From Burkholderia sp. Leaf177 (lineage in GTDB: Bacteria; Pseudomonadota; Gammaproteobacteria; Burkholderiales; Burkholderiaceae): a stretch of 64,000 bases of DNA. The DNA lies in contig NZ_LMPF01000026.1 of assembly GCF_001424345.1 (NCBI RefSeq), forward strand, positions 270,685-334,684, read 5' to 3'. How positions within the stretch are numbered: the first letter of the stretch is position 1; the number at the start of each line of letters is the position of its first letter. A program made the translations under genes and the position numbers. A model generated the notes under the pieces. The model saw only the letters and a program-made list of their open reading frames with translations, was not told the origin of the DNA and searched no databases. Below, one piece after another: positions 1-8,310 of the stretch.

Positions 1-781
1 GGCTCGCGAGGTTCGCAGTCACACTCAATCAATAAACATCCAGTCCGAGGAATCGCCATCGCCAGAAGGCGGCATCGTTAGCGATCTGCCTTTGCCGGGC
101 GGCAGCTTTCAACGCGTGTTGTATCTGCCTGCGGCGCAAGACGCCAAAGGCTTGATGATCATGTTTGCCGGAGGCACGGGCGAACTCGATATCGAGAAAA
201 ACGGTTACATCAAGAACGCGAAGAATTTCGTGGTGCGCTCGAGCGGTCTTTGGCGTAACCGTGGATATGGCGTTTTGCTGATCGATGCGCTCGATCATCA
301 ATCGATGCGAGGACAGCGAAGTAGTGCCGCGTATGCCGAGGTCATCGCGAAGGTTATCGCGTACGCGCGCGAGACAACGCGCGCGCCGCTATGGGTGTTG
401 GGCACTAGTCAGGGGTCTATCGCCGCGATGAACGCCGCATCGCACGCGGGGCAAAACGAGATTGCGGGATTGATCCTGACCGAGTCGGTTTCCATTCTCG
501 GGGGATCGCATGAAACGGTGTTCGATGCACATCCCGGGAATGTCCGTGTTCCTTCGCTGATTGTTGCGAATCGGGACGATCAATGCAAGGTCGCACCGCC
601 ATCCATGGCGAATGCAATCGCGCAATCGATTCACGATGCACCCGTCGCCATATTAAGAGTGAGTGGTGGCGTTCAGCGTTCGCAAGACGACTGCGGTTCC
701 TTGTCGCCGCATGGCTACTATGGCATCGAAGAGAAAGTCGTTGATGGGATCGTTGACTGGATGCAAAAAACACAGCACTAG
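1..781 (+). CDS. alpha/beta-hydrolase-like protein, 5' end cut by window edge
   Basis: The reading frame is open from base 2 of the window to the stop at 779-781, so the true start lies outside; a TTG at 92 is only an internal possibility. The visible part of about 259 residues has the alpha/beta-hydrolase layout: an early strand followed by FAGGTG (oxyanion-hole region), a nucleophile elbow GTSQGS with the Ser codon at 407-409, and a late SPHGYYG segment that could carry the catalytic His. There are about four Cys and no membrane span in the visible part. Substrate is unknown. The next gene starts 54 bp downstream on the same strand but is unrelated in family. Confidence 0.75.
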   Translation, partial: AREVRSHTQSINIQSEESPSPEGGIVSDLPLPGGSFQRVLYLPAAQDAKGLMIMFAGGTGELDIEKNGYIKNAKNFVVRSSGLWRNRGYGVLLIDALDHQSMRGQRSSAAYAEVIAKVIAYARETTRAPLWVLGTSQGSIAAMNAASHAGQNEIAGLILTESVSILGGSHETVFDAHPGNVRVPSLIVANRDDQCKVAPPSMANAIAQSIHDAPVAILRVSGGVQRSQDDCGSLSPHGYYGIEEKVVDGIVDWMQKTQH

Positions 782-835
782 CGTTCAATCGCAATGTGTT
801 TGCGAGTCTCATTGGCCGGGGTTGAATTATGATTG

Positions 836-1462
836 ATGCCTTTAAAAGACGTGTCCGCATATATGACCACTGGCGCAGCACATACCAACCTTCCCACGCT
901 GATCGGTCCAACTATCGAACTTCGCCCGCTTGAGAAAGCGCATCGGGACGCGCTTCTTGAAGCTTCCGCAGATGGCGAATTGTGGAACATGAAAGTGACT
1001 GTGGTTCCCGGGCCGGACACAGTCGTTAACTACATTGCCGCTGCGTTGGCAGGGCGCGATAGCGGGTCGGTCATGCCATTCGTGATTGTCAGGCGTAAGA
1101 GCGGCGAAATCCTCGGCAGCACCCGCTTCTGGAAGATCGATCGCATCAACAGAAAGCTCGAGATAGGGCACACATGGCTGCGAGCCTCCGCACAGCGTTC
1201 AGGCGTCAATACGGAAGCCAAGTATCTGTTGCTCGTTCATGCATTCGACGTCTTGAGCGCAGTGCGAGTCCAGTTCACAACCGACGAACTCAACAGTAAA
1301 TCCCGGGCGGCCATTTTGCGGATCGGTGCAAAGCAGGAAGGCATTGTTCGACACGAACGCATCATGCCCGATGGCCGGAAGCGCAATTCGGTGCGCTTCA
1401 GCATTATCGATACGGAATGGCCGCAGGTTAAAGACTCTCTGGAGCGGATGATGACGCGCTAG
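836..1462 (+). CDS. GNAT family N-acetyltransferase (RimJ/RimL-like)
   Basis: A protein of about 208 residues. An N-terminal LIGPTIELRPLEKAHRDAL segment is the typical first strand and helix of the Acetyltransf_3 (RimJ/RimL) branch, followed by the central strands VIVRRKSGEILGSTRFW and a segment LEIGHTWLRASAQRSGVNTE, where the acetyl-CoA pyrophosphate loop is expected. The C-terminal strand (SAVRVQFTTDELNSKSRAAI) is also family-typical. It probably acetylates an amine or protein N-terminus in the cytoplasm, but the substrate cannot be read from sequence. ATG at 836 was chosen; an in-frame TTG lies just before it and an ATG at about 863 is a plausible shorter start. Neither has a strong ribosome-binding site. 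Confidence 0.8.
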   Translation: MPLKDVSAYMTTGAAHTNLPTLIGPTIELRPLEKAHRDALLEASADGELWNMKVTVVPGPDTVVNYIAAALAGRDSGSVMPFVIVRRKSGEILGSTRFWKIDRINRKLEIGHTWLRASAQRSGVNTEAKYLLLVHAFDVLSAVRVQFTTDELNSKSRAAILRIGAKQEGIVRHERIMPDGRKRNSVRFSIIDTEWPQVKDSLERMMTR

Positions 1463-1526
1463 ACAATCAACCGCTTTAACGTCGTGCTTCGTAGCCGGCG
1501 TTATAGGTGGAATCGCCATTCCCCGT

Positions 1527-1570
1527 AGCCCGCTTACGCTATTTGCTTAGCGCAAGCGGGCTTTTGTTTT
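1527..1570 (+). terminator. Rho-independent terminator after the acetyltransferase gene
   Basis: A 15-bp stem (1527-1541 with 1548-1562, one mismatch) closes a short TTTGCT loop and is followed by a T-rich tail. It lies 65 bp after the stop of the acetyltransferase gene. Confidence 0.85.
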
Positions 1571-2381
1571 TATCGCCAAGGATCGAATAGCGCGATTCAG
1601 AAAAATAACTCAATAATCAGACGATTAATCGCATCAGTAGTATTTACCCAAGATATTAACAAAAAGTAACTTCATACTATTGCGTGTGTTTGAATAACGA
1701 AAGCTGCGTTAATTCTGTTTCACATGAGAACAAGATTCTCGATGAACGCGTTCTCGGGGAAAGATGCAGTGCATCATTCCGTGACTGAGGAACTATTACT
1801 TATTTCAAACTCTTTCCGTCGCGTTACACGGATGAAACGTTTTTTTGCGAATATAATTCGTCTGCCTTCCGCGATCCGTAAGTAATACCTGAGCTTGCTA
1901 CAAGTGGTTTAGCGTGCGGCAGGAATTACGTGTGACACGTGAATGCGGTGTTGGCGGACTTGTACGGCGGAAATGCGCTAGCCGGGTTATTGGACGCGTT
2001 CGCGCGTCCACGCCGGAAAGGCGAGCACAGACATAACGCCGCTCTAGTGTTGATGGATTGATGAAAACCCGATTCAACATTCAGGGGTTCTAATTTTTTC
2101 ATCGAGTGGGTCGGTAAGAGGTCGAGAAATCCGCGCGACCTTTGAATTTATTTAGGATCACCTAGGATTTATGCGTTTACTGATGCCGGTTAAAAGGCAG
2201 GGACGTGTCATGCCTGTTTGATGGCGGAACGCATCAGAGATTCAGATTCATCAGCAACAAACGTGGTCATCGCGTTTTCAGCTTCACCTCTTTTAGTACA
2301 TCGACAACGCATACGCTGGACGGCTTCGATCGATCTTGCTGACTCCTCGGGAAAACCTGCTTTTAGCGATATATACGGACA
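1571..2381. other. long non-coding stretch, partly AT-rich
   Basis: No credible gene in about 810 bp. The first 250 bp are clearly richer in A and T than the surroundings. A TATAAT hexamer lies at 1852-1857 and a series of inverted repeats at 1907-2099 is described separately. A further 6-bp hairpin is at 2119-2141 (AGGTCG/CGACCT). The rest is the presumed 5' region of the secreted glycosidase gene; I see no convincing -35/-10 pair close to its start. Confidence 0.6.
1858..2099 (+). ncRNA. candidate structured RNA (unrecognised)
   Basis: Seen: a TATAAT at 1852-1857 without a good -35; an enclosing pair around 1907-1918 and 1974-1984 (TAGCG with CGCTA plus flanking GG/CC); a perfect odd palindrome ACGTGTGACACGT at 1928-1940; a perfect 8-bp hairpin with a TTCG loop at 1991-2010; and a weak stem 2066-2070/2085-2089 followed by six T at 2094-2099. 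This could be a small RNA of about 240 nt or a leader element. It matches no RNA family that I can recognise, and the terminator stem is weak. Confidence 0.25.
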
Positions 2382-4661
2382 ATGATGAGATATTTAAGAC
2401 TACTTCCGGTTGCAGCCGCAACAATGGTGGCAGCGTTTGGCGTTCAAAGCGCACAAGCGCAATCCAGCATCACAGTCTCCGGCACGCAATACAAGCTGTG
2501 TGGGCAGGAAAATGACAACTGCAAGTTCTCGGGATCGGGCTCTGTCGTGTTTGGCGTAGTCCCACCGAATGCACCGTCCAGCATGTTGACGAGTCCGCGA
2601 AGCTTCAGCAATGGAGTGGGATGTTATGTCGGTGCGGTATCGCAATCCGATCCCGCTTACGGTTATGGCAAGTCCTGTTGGGTAAGCCTCGCGTCCACGA
2701 CCACGCCTCCTGCTACCTCTACGCCCGCCACGACTCCCGCACCCAGCACGCCTGCGCCAAGCACGCCCGCACCCAGCACGCCCGCGATTACAACGCCGGT
2801 GACGGCAACGCCTGCGCCCACGGCACCCGCAACGACAGCACCCGCCACAACCACGCCGTCTACATCTACGCCTACGCCGACCACATCGGCCATCACGTGC
2901 GGTTCGCCCACGCAAACGGCAGGCGGTTCGGGCAGCGGATTGATCAGCGCGGATACGCCGACCACGGACGGCCTGCGCATTTTCCAGAACAACGCGCCCT
3001 TCAAGCTCGCCATCACAACGAACTCGCCGGCAGCCGATACAGTCGTGTGGTCCGTTGCAGACGCGAATGGTTCGATCAAGACGCAAGGCAGTTTCCCGGT
3101 CAAGTCCGGTGCGCAGACGAACAGCATTTCGTGTACATCGACATGGTCCGGCTACGCTGCGCTCACAGCGACCCTTCAATCGCACGGTGGCACCTTGCCG
3201 AGCAGCGGCACGCGCCCGATGGGCATCGCGACCTTCGGCGTATTGCCGAACCTGAGCTCGGTGCTCGGCACGGTTACGTACGCGCATCAGGACCAGCACC
3301 GATTCGGCATGCAGGGCTTCAACGGCAATATCGCAGCGTTGCGTGCACTCGGGATTTCGTGGACTATTGACGATCGCCAGGTTTCCGCAATGGAACCCAA
3401 TGGTCCGGACACCTACACACCGAGCGTCAACGATCTCGACCCGTTCTACAAGGCCAATCCTGACCAGATGCGCATTGTGCGTCTCGACGGACTTCCGGCA
3501 TGGGATTCGAAGACGGGTCAGTTCAACGACAGCTACTACGCACCGTCGAACATGCCTGAGTTCCAGCGATTCATGGCGAAGGTCGGGACCGACACCAGCC
3601 TGATCCGCGCCGCGAATTATCCGAACCAGCAGAAGAACTACTATCAGGTGACGTGGGAGCCCAGCCTTGGCTGGGCGGACAGCGACGCCAACTTCGTGGC
3701 GATGTACAAGGCCGCATACGAGGGCATCCACTCCACCGATCCGAACGCAGTGGTGATGGGCACGGGCAACCCGTTCGCCTCGAATTGCGATACGTGCACG
3801 ACGGGTTATCTGAAGAAATTCGGTGCGCTCGGACTGTGGAATTACATCGATGCAGTTTCCACGCACGGTTACTGGAACGCAGGGACGTACCCGTCGCATC
3901 CGCCTGAATTGCAGGACTCCGATCCGAACCCGGCGAACCAGGCCAACGCTCTCGACAACCAGATGACGCAGTTGCGTGCTGTCATGCAGGCAGGCAAGCC
4001 GAACATGAAGCTGTTCTTCACGGAAGCAGGCGTGAGCTACGATCCGGGTCTCAACTACGGGCCTACCGTACCGTCGGCGAACCAGTTGTTTGCTCATGCA
4101 GCCGTCGGTGCGCGCGCTCACATCATCACGCTGGGCGGCGGCGCGCAGGTCACGACACTGTTCTTCGGTCCCGACTACCCGGGCGAAGTGGGCTACGGAT
4201 CGTTCTTCGACCTGAACAACGCACAAGGCTCGTTCGGTGCGACGAATTTGTCGCCGAAGCCTGAAGCAATGGCGTTCGCCGCAATGACCCGCGCACTGGA
4301 CGGTACGAACACGCTCGGCCGAGTCAACGGCACGCCGTCGGGGACGTTCGCCTACTCGTTCCAGCAACTTGGCAACGGCAAGGTCGTGACTGCAGCGTGG
4401 ACGCATAGCAATGCGCAATGGCCGGCAAGCAATGGCCAGTACAGCCAGACGTACACGAGCGCTTATACGCTGCAAGTCGACAATGCCGGTACGTCGGGCA
4501 ACGTCACCAAGATCGATGGCTACGGAAACGTGAGCACGGTTCCCTACACCAACGGCAAGGCGACGCTGACGCTTACCGAAGTGCCGCAATACATCGTGTC
4601 GAACAACGCGACGGTTGCCAAGGCGAACTCGACGGTGCCAGTCGGATATACGGGGCAGTAA
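2382..4661 (+). CDS. secreted clan GH-A-like glycoside hydrolase with Cys-rich N-domain and Pro/Thr linker
   Basis: A 759-residue exported protein. Residues 1-27 form a signal peptide ending AQAQ. Residues about 28-105 hold a small domain with four Cys (LCGQ, NCKF, GCYV, SCWV) resembling short beta-rich repeats found next to carbohydrate-active modules. A Pro/Thr/Ala linker follows at about 106-170. The remaining 500 residues look like a TIM-barrel glycosidase: VTWEPS carries a candidate acid/base E426 and FFTEAG a candidate nucleophile E548, a spacing and context typical of clan GH-A (GH5/GH39-like). The protein probably cleaves an extracellular or exopolysaccharide glycan; the substrate is unknown. 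It starts with two adjacent ATG codons and has no strong ribosome-binding site. Confidence 0.75.
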   Translation: MMRYLRLLPVAAATMVAAFGVQSAQAQSSITVSGTQYKLCGQENDNCKFSGSGSVVFGVVPPNAPSSMLTSPRSFSNGVGCYVGAVSQSDPAYGYGKSCWVSLASTTTPPATSTPATTPAPSTPAPSTPAPSTPAITTPVTATPAPTAPATTAPATTTPSTSTPTPTTSAITCGSPTQTAGGSGSGLISADTPTTDGLRIFQNNAPFKLAITTNSPAADTVVWSVADANGSIKTQGSFPVKSGAQTNSISCTSTWSGYAALTATLQSHGGTLPSSGTRPMGIATFGVLPNLSSVLGTVTYAHQDQHRFGMQGFNGNIAALRALGISWTIDDRQVSAMEPNGPDTYTPSVNDLDPFYKANPDQMRIVRLDGLPAWDSKTGQFNDSYYAPSNMPEFQRFMAKVGTDTSLIRAANYPNQQKNYYQVTWEPSLGWADSDANFVAMYKAAYEGIHSTDPNAVVMGTGNPFASNCDTCTTGYLKKFGALGLWNYIDAVSTHGYWNAGTYPSHPPELQDSDPNPANQANALDNQMTQLRAVMQAGKPNMKLFFTEAGVSYDPGLNYGPTVPSANQLFAHAAVGARAHIITLGGGAQVTTLFFGPDYPGEVGYGSFFDLNNAQGSFGATNLSPKPEAMAFAAMTRALDGTNTLGRVNGTPSGTFAYSFQQLGNGKVVTAAWTHSNAQWPASNGQYSQTYTSAYTLQVDNAGTSGNVTKIDGYGNVSTVPYTNGKATLTLTEVPQYIVSNNATVAKANSTVPVGYTGQ
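2742..2786 (+). repeat. three 15-bp in-frame tandem repeats coding the linker
   Basis: Three near-identical 15-bp units (2742-2756, 2757-2771, 2772-2786) encode PSTPA repeats inside the linker of the secreted glycosidase. Copy number could vary between strains without breaking the frame. Confidence 0.8.
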
Positions 4662-4696
4662 GAAGCTAAGCAGTGAATCAAGAATAGCTTTTCAAT

Positions 4697-4772
4697 GCGC
4701 CGCGAGCAGGACTGGCGGCGCATGAAGGAAGCTTTGAATGCCTCGTGGATAAATACACGAGGCATTTTTTTT
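4697..4772 (+). terminator. hairpin plus Rho-independent terminator after the glycosidase gene
   Basis: A 7-bp hairpin (GCGCCGC/GCGGCGC, 4697-4721) is followed by an 11-bp perfect stem (4737-4747 with 4756-4766) and a run of eight T ending at 4772. This is a strong terminator for the plus-strand gene ending at 4661. Confidence 0.92.
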
Positions 4773-4794
4773 GTTTAAGCGAGCGCGGGTGCCA

Positions 4795-4832
4795 AAGAAA
4801 AAAGCCCCGAATCTCTTGGGCAGATTCAGGGC
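4795..4832 (-). terminator. Rho-independent terminator facing the LysR gene
   Basis: Read on the minus strand, the stem pairs 4832-4822 with 4814-4804 (one mismatch) and is followed by TTTTTTCTTT. It lies about 210 bp past the stop of the LysR gene at 5041, leaving a long 3' untranslated tail. Confidence 0.8.
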
Positions 4833-5040
4833 CGACCGTGAAGAGACAAGGAGAGGAGTGATCTCCACGGTAAAAGATGTAGTGCAGAGGCTGTACAACG
4901 CCGTTGCATTGATCGTTACCTTAAACAAAACCAGAGCGTAGATAAATACGCCAGAAGCGAATTGATTCTTCCGATGTAACGAACAATCGAAGCCTAAGTC
5001 TCTTAAGCCCCTAAGTCTCTTAAGCCCCTAAGTCCTCAGG
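4833..5040. other. non-coding 3' tail of the LysR gene
   Basis: No gene seen. On the minus strand this is the stretch between the LysR stop codon and its terminator. It contains the 17-bp tandem repeat described separately and otherwise nothing recognisable. Confidence 0.6.
4993..5034. repeat. 17-bp tandem repeat, 2.5 copies
   Basis: The unit CCTAAGTCTCTTAAGCC is present at 4993-5009 and 5010-5026, with a partial third copy to 5034. The copies are identical where complete. The array sits directly behind the stop codon of the LysR regulator. Confidence 0.9.
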
Positions 5041-6051
5041 TCATGCAAACGCTTCGGCAGGCGCGTCTGTAACTCTTGGACTCGCATAGGGCGCCATGTC
5101 GTAGTGCGTGTCCGTGAGAACACATCGGCCTTGCTGATCGACATCGTTCGACATCAACGGGCAGTTCTCGAACAACATCGCAATCCATTCAACGAACACG
5201 CGAACCTTGGGCGCAAGGTGCCGGTTGTGCGGATAGACCGCCGCAATCGGCATGGGCGCGGGTTTCCATTGCGGCAATACTTCCACTAGCGCGCCCGAGC
5301 GCAAATGCGGCAGCAGCATGAATCGAGGTGACTGGATAATGCCCGCACCCTTTACGCCGCACATCACATAAGCGTCGCCGTCATTCACCGCAAGCGTGCC
5401 GCGCATCTTGACCGACGTTGTTTGCTGCTCGACCACAAAACTCATTTCATTCATGCGCCCGGTGCCGCTCGAGAAATACTGCACGGCTTGATGCTGTCGC
5501 AGGTTGTCCAGACTCGTGGGCTCCCCATATTGTTCGATATAAGCGGGACTCGCCGCCGTCAGCGTCTGAAGCACACCTAGCCGCCGCGCCACGAGACTCG
5601 AATCTTCAAGCTCACCAACCCGAATCGCGCAATCGACGCCTTCCTGCACGAGGTCCACGGGTTTATCGCCGAAGCCGACCATCAAGTCGATGTCCGGGTA
5701 ACGCTCGCGAAACTCCAGCAATCGCGGCATCACGATCAGACGGCCGACGGAGCCGGGCATATCGATCCGCAGCTTGCCACGCGGTCCCTTGCCGGTATTC
5801 GATAACGCGTCTTCAGTCTCGTCTATTTCCGCGAGAATCCGCACGCAGCGCTCGTAGTATTCCGCACCCTCGGGCGTGAGATTCAGGCGCCGGGTCGTGC
5901 GTTGCATCAGGCGCACTCTCAAGTGCGCTTCGAGGTTCTTGATGATCGTCGTGGTGGACGCGTGGGGCAGATTCAGCGAGTCGGCCGCGCGCGAAAAACT
6001 GTTCATCTCCACGATCTTCGTGAACACCTGCATTGCCTGTAGACGGTCCAT
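5041..6051 (-). CDS. ceoR: LysR-type regulator, CeoR/BpeT-like
   Basis: A 336-residue LysR regulator. The N-terminal winged helix-turn-helix covers residues 1-60 (MQVFTKIVEMNSFSRAAD... followed by LTPEGAEYYERC), and a periplasmic-binding-like effector domain spans about 90-300. It is divergent from a lipase-like gene, RND adaptor, RND pump and outer-membrane factor. That order matches the CeoR-LlpE-CeoAB-OpcM locus of Burkholderia cenocepacia and BpeT-LlpE-BpeEF-OprC of B. pseudomallei, where the LysR protein activates the efflux operon. The role here is inferred from context and family. Confidence 0.85.
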   Translation of the reverse strand: MDRLQAMQVFTKIVEMNSFSRAADSLNLPHASTTTIIKNLEAHLRVRLMQRTTRRLNLTPEGAEYYERCVRILAEIDETEDALSNTGKGPRGKLRIDMPGSVGRLIVMPRLLEFRERYPDIDLMVGFGDKPVDLVQEGVDCAIRVGELEDSSLVARRLGVLQTLTAASPAYIEQYGEPTSLDNLRQHQAVQYFSSGTGRMNEMSFVVEQQTTSVKMRGTLAVNDGDAYVMCGVKGAGIIQSPRFMLLPHLRSGALVEVLPQWKPAPMPIAAVYPHNRHLAPKVRVFVEWIAMLFENCPLMSNDVDQQGRCVLTDTHYDMAPYASPRVTDAPAEAFA

Positions 6052-6233
6052 GTTGTCTCACTTTTTCAAGCAGAAATGGGCAGGTTCGATCGCGCGGGTT
6101 CGTGATGGAGTCCCGATTGTTCCAAGCGAGCGAATTGTGTTCTGGATTATAACCATTTATCAGAATTGCGCTGAAGTCCACAATGCGCTACATCGCAACT
6201 TTGGTGGAATGACGCTTACACGTCACACGAAAC
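6052..6233. promoter_or_regulatory. divergent promoter region between ceoR-like and llpE-like genes
   Basis: A 182-bp region from which the LysR gene and the efflux operon are read in opposite directions. It is expected to hold LysR (T-N11-A type) sites; an AT-rich segment lies at about 6144-6168. I could not single out one convincing palindrome. Confidence 0.5.
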
Positions 6234-7049
6234 ATGCAATCGACGAGGGATTCGACGCTTAGCATCGAAGAGGTTTCAATTACGGGTCACGCGCAGCTTA
6301 TTCGCTTGCGCAGTTATCGCCCGGCGTCCAAGGGCGCGCTCTTGCCGATCGTCATCTATTTCCATGGAGGCGGTTTTGTCCGCGGATCGCTGGACGTGGC
6401 GGAAGCCGCCGCGACGGCGATTGCCCGCGAAACGCCGGCCTGGGTTGTATCGGTCGGTTATTCCCTCTCGCCCGCATTTCCGTTTCCCGCGGCGCTTGAA
6501 GATGGTTATCGCGCAACGCAATGGGTGGTCGCGAACGCTCGTGCGCAAGGTGCCGACGCTAGGCGGATCGGCGTTGCAGGTCACGACGCAGGCGGCAATC
6601 TCGCAACGTGCCTTGCGGCGGTCGCGCGTGATCGGGGTGAGTTCGTTTTTGCTGCTCAAGCGCTGCTTGCGCCTCTGCTCGATCCAAGCATGACGCGCAT
6701 GGCCGATGAAAAAGAAATCGTCGATCCCGATTTAGGTGCAAACGAATGCGCGCAGTGCTACCGCGCTTATTTGCCTAATGCATCGCAATGGTTGCATCCG
6801 TATGCAGCACCCATTGAATCGCGGCGGCTTGCCGGTTTGCCGCCTGCACTTATTGCAAGCGCGCAGCACGACTTGTTGCATGTGGAAGCCGAGAAATACG
6901 CGAGCGAGCTCATTGCTGCAGGCGTGCCGACCGAAGTCACGCGGCATCGCAATGCATCGCACCACGAACTTGGTACGCATCCGGCCGCGCTCGCCGATGT
7001 CGTGAGTTTCTTTAGAAAGCGGCTGCCTGCCAAAGCGCAGAAGCGTTGA
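6234..7049 (+). CDS. llpE: LlpE-like alpha/beta-hydrolase with Asp at the nucleophile position
   Basis: A 271-residue protein of the hormone-sensitive-lipase branch. It has HGGGF at about residues 43-47 (oxyanion hole) and late residues fitting the acid and His (QHDLLHVEA and ASHHELG). The nucleophile elbow reads GHDAGG (codons 6579-6596) instead of the usual GDSAGG, so the catalytic Ser is replaced by Asp (D118). Asp nucleophiles occur in haloalkane dehalogenases and epoxide hydrolases of the same fold. It is the first gene of the efflux operon, as llpE is in Burkholderia; LlpE is described as lipase-like and its function is not established. The start ATG has only a weak ribosome-binding site. 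Confidence 0.82.
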   Translation: MQSTRDSTLSIEEVSITGHAQLIRLRSYRPASKGALLPIVIYFHGGGFVRGSLDVAEAAATAIARETPAWVVSVGYSLSPAFPFPAALEDGYRATQWVVANARAQGADARRIGVAGHDAGGNLATCLAAVARDRGEFVFAAQALLAPLLDPSMTRMADEKEIVDPDLGANECAQCYRAYLPNASQWLHPYAAPIESRRLAGLPPALIASAQHDLLHVEAEKYASELIAAGVPTEVTRHRNASHHELGTHPAALADVVSFFRKRLPAKAQKR

Positions 7050-7081
7050 GCCATCTTGGCGATTTAACTCGGAGCAAAAAA

Positions 7082-8278
7082 ATGTCTATTCAAATGTCCA
7101 AGCCGCGAAAACGCAAATATGCTGTGCTAGGCGTAGCGCTGGTTCTTATCGGAGCCGGTTCGCTTGCCGCATTTCATGGTCATGGCGACTCGCCTGTCAA
7201 TGCCGCGGTTGCAGCGGCGAGCGCGGCGCCGCCGACTGAGGTGGACGTCGCGGCTGTCGTCGCTAAATCCATAACGGATTATCAAAGCTATTCGGGGCGT
7301 CTCGAAGCAATCGATAAAGTCGAAATCCGGCCGCTGGTTCCCGGCACTATCGTAGCGGTGCACTTCAAGGACGGCGCGTTGGTCAAGAAGGGCGACCCGC
7401 TGTTCACAATCGATCCGCGTCCTTATGTGGCGGAGGTGGATCGTGCGTCGGCGCAATTGGCCGCGGCCCAGGCACGCAACGGCTATACGTCCACCGATGC
7501 AGCGCGCGCCGACCGTCTGCTTGCCGATAACGCCATTGCCAAGCGCGATTACGACCTGGCGCAAAACGCCGCGCGCGAAGCGCAGGCCAATCTCAAAAGC
7601 GCGCAAGCGGCGCTCGAAACGGCGCGTATCAATCTTGGTTATACGAATATCGTGGCGCCCGTAGCAGGTCGCGTATCGCGTGCCGAGATGACCGTAGGCA
7701 ACATCGTTTCCACCGGGGCGAGCGCGCCGTTGCTGACCACGCTGGTTTCGGTTTCGCCCATCTATGCATCCTTCGATGTCGACGAGCAAACGTACTTGCG
7801 TTATCTCAGCCACGACTCGCGTACGAGCGTTCCTGTGTCGCTCGGACTCGCAAACGAAGACGGTTATTCGCGCGATGGCCGAGTGGATTCGGTCGACAAT
7901 CGCCTCGATACAGGTTCTGGAACCATCCGCGTGCGCGCGCGTTTTGACAATGGCGACGGCGCACTGTTGCCCGGGCTCTATGCACGTGTGAAAGTTGGCG
8001 GCGGCGCGCCGCATGCAGCGGTGCTCGTCGACGACGCAGCTATCGGCACGGATCAAGACAAGAAGTTCGTGATGGTCGTCGATAAAGACAACCGCGCGCA
8101 ATACCGCGAAGTCACACTCGGCACGCAAAGCGAAGGGCTGCGCGTGATCGTCAAGGGGTTGCAGCCCGGCGAGCGGATCGTGGTCAACGGCTTGCAGCGC
8201 GTGCGCCCCAATGACGTGATCAAGCCGAATGCCGTAGCCATGTCGAGCACATCGCCTACGCCCAGGAACGCTTCGTAA
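7082..8278 (+). CDS. ceoA: RND efflux periplasmic adaptor subunit, CeoA/BpeE-like
   Basis: A 398-residue membrane-fusion protein. It has an N-terminal membrane anchor at about residues 11-30 without a lipobox, a biotinyl-lipoyl half-motif (IRPLVPGTIVAVHFKDGALVKKGDPLF, split by the alpha-hairpin), a helical hairpin at about 100-180, and the second lipoyl half (APVAGRVSRAEMTVGNIV), then the beta-barrel domain. It bridges the inner-membrane pump and the outer-membrane channel. ATG at 7082 was chosen because GGAG lies at 7071-7074; a TTG at 7046 overlapping the upstream stop is less likely. It is in an operon with the pump gene 32 bp downstream. Confidence 0.92.
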   Translation: MSIQMSKPRKRKYAVLGVALVLIGAGSLAAFHGHGDSPVNAAVAAASAAPPTEVDVAAVVAKSITDYQSYSGRLEAIDKVEIRPLVPGTIVAVHFKDGALVKKGDPLFTIDPRPYVAEVDRASAQLAAAQARNGYTSTDAARADRLLADNAIAKRDYDLAQNAAREAQANLKSAQAALETARINLGYTNIVAPVAGRVSRAEMTVGNIVSTGASAPLLTTLVSVSPIYASFDVDEQTYLRYLSHDSRTSVPVSLGLANEDGYSRDGRVDSVDNRLDTGSGTIRVRARFDNGDGALLPGLYARVKVGGGAPHAAVLVDDAAIGTDQDKKFVMVVDKDNRAQYREVTLGTQSEGLRVIVKGLQPGERIVVNGLQRVRPNDVIKPNAVAMSSTSPTPRNAS

Positions 8279-8310
8279 GAAGTGTTTCCAACGCAGATAA
8301 AGATACCGTC

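Noticed and set aside
2701..2880. Repeated words resembling a CRISPR-like or intergenic repeat array
   Set aside because: The repeats are in frame and encode a Pro/Thr/Ala linker; there are no spacers or cas genes.
2400..4589. 729-codon open frame on the minus strand across the glycosidase gene
   Set aside because: Arg/Cys-rich product without domains, fully antisense to a gene with signal peptide and catalytic motifs. GC-rich coding DNA often leaves the opposite strand open.
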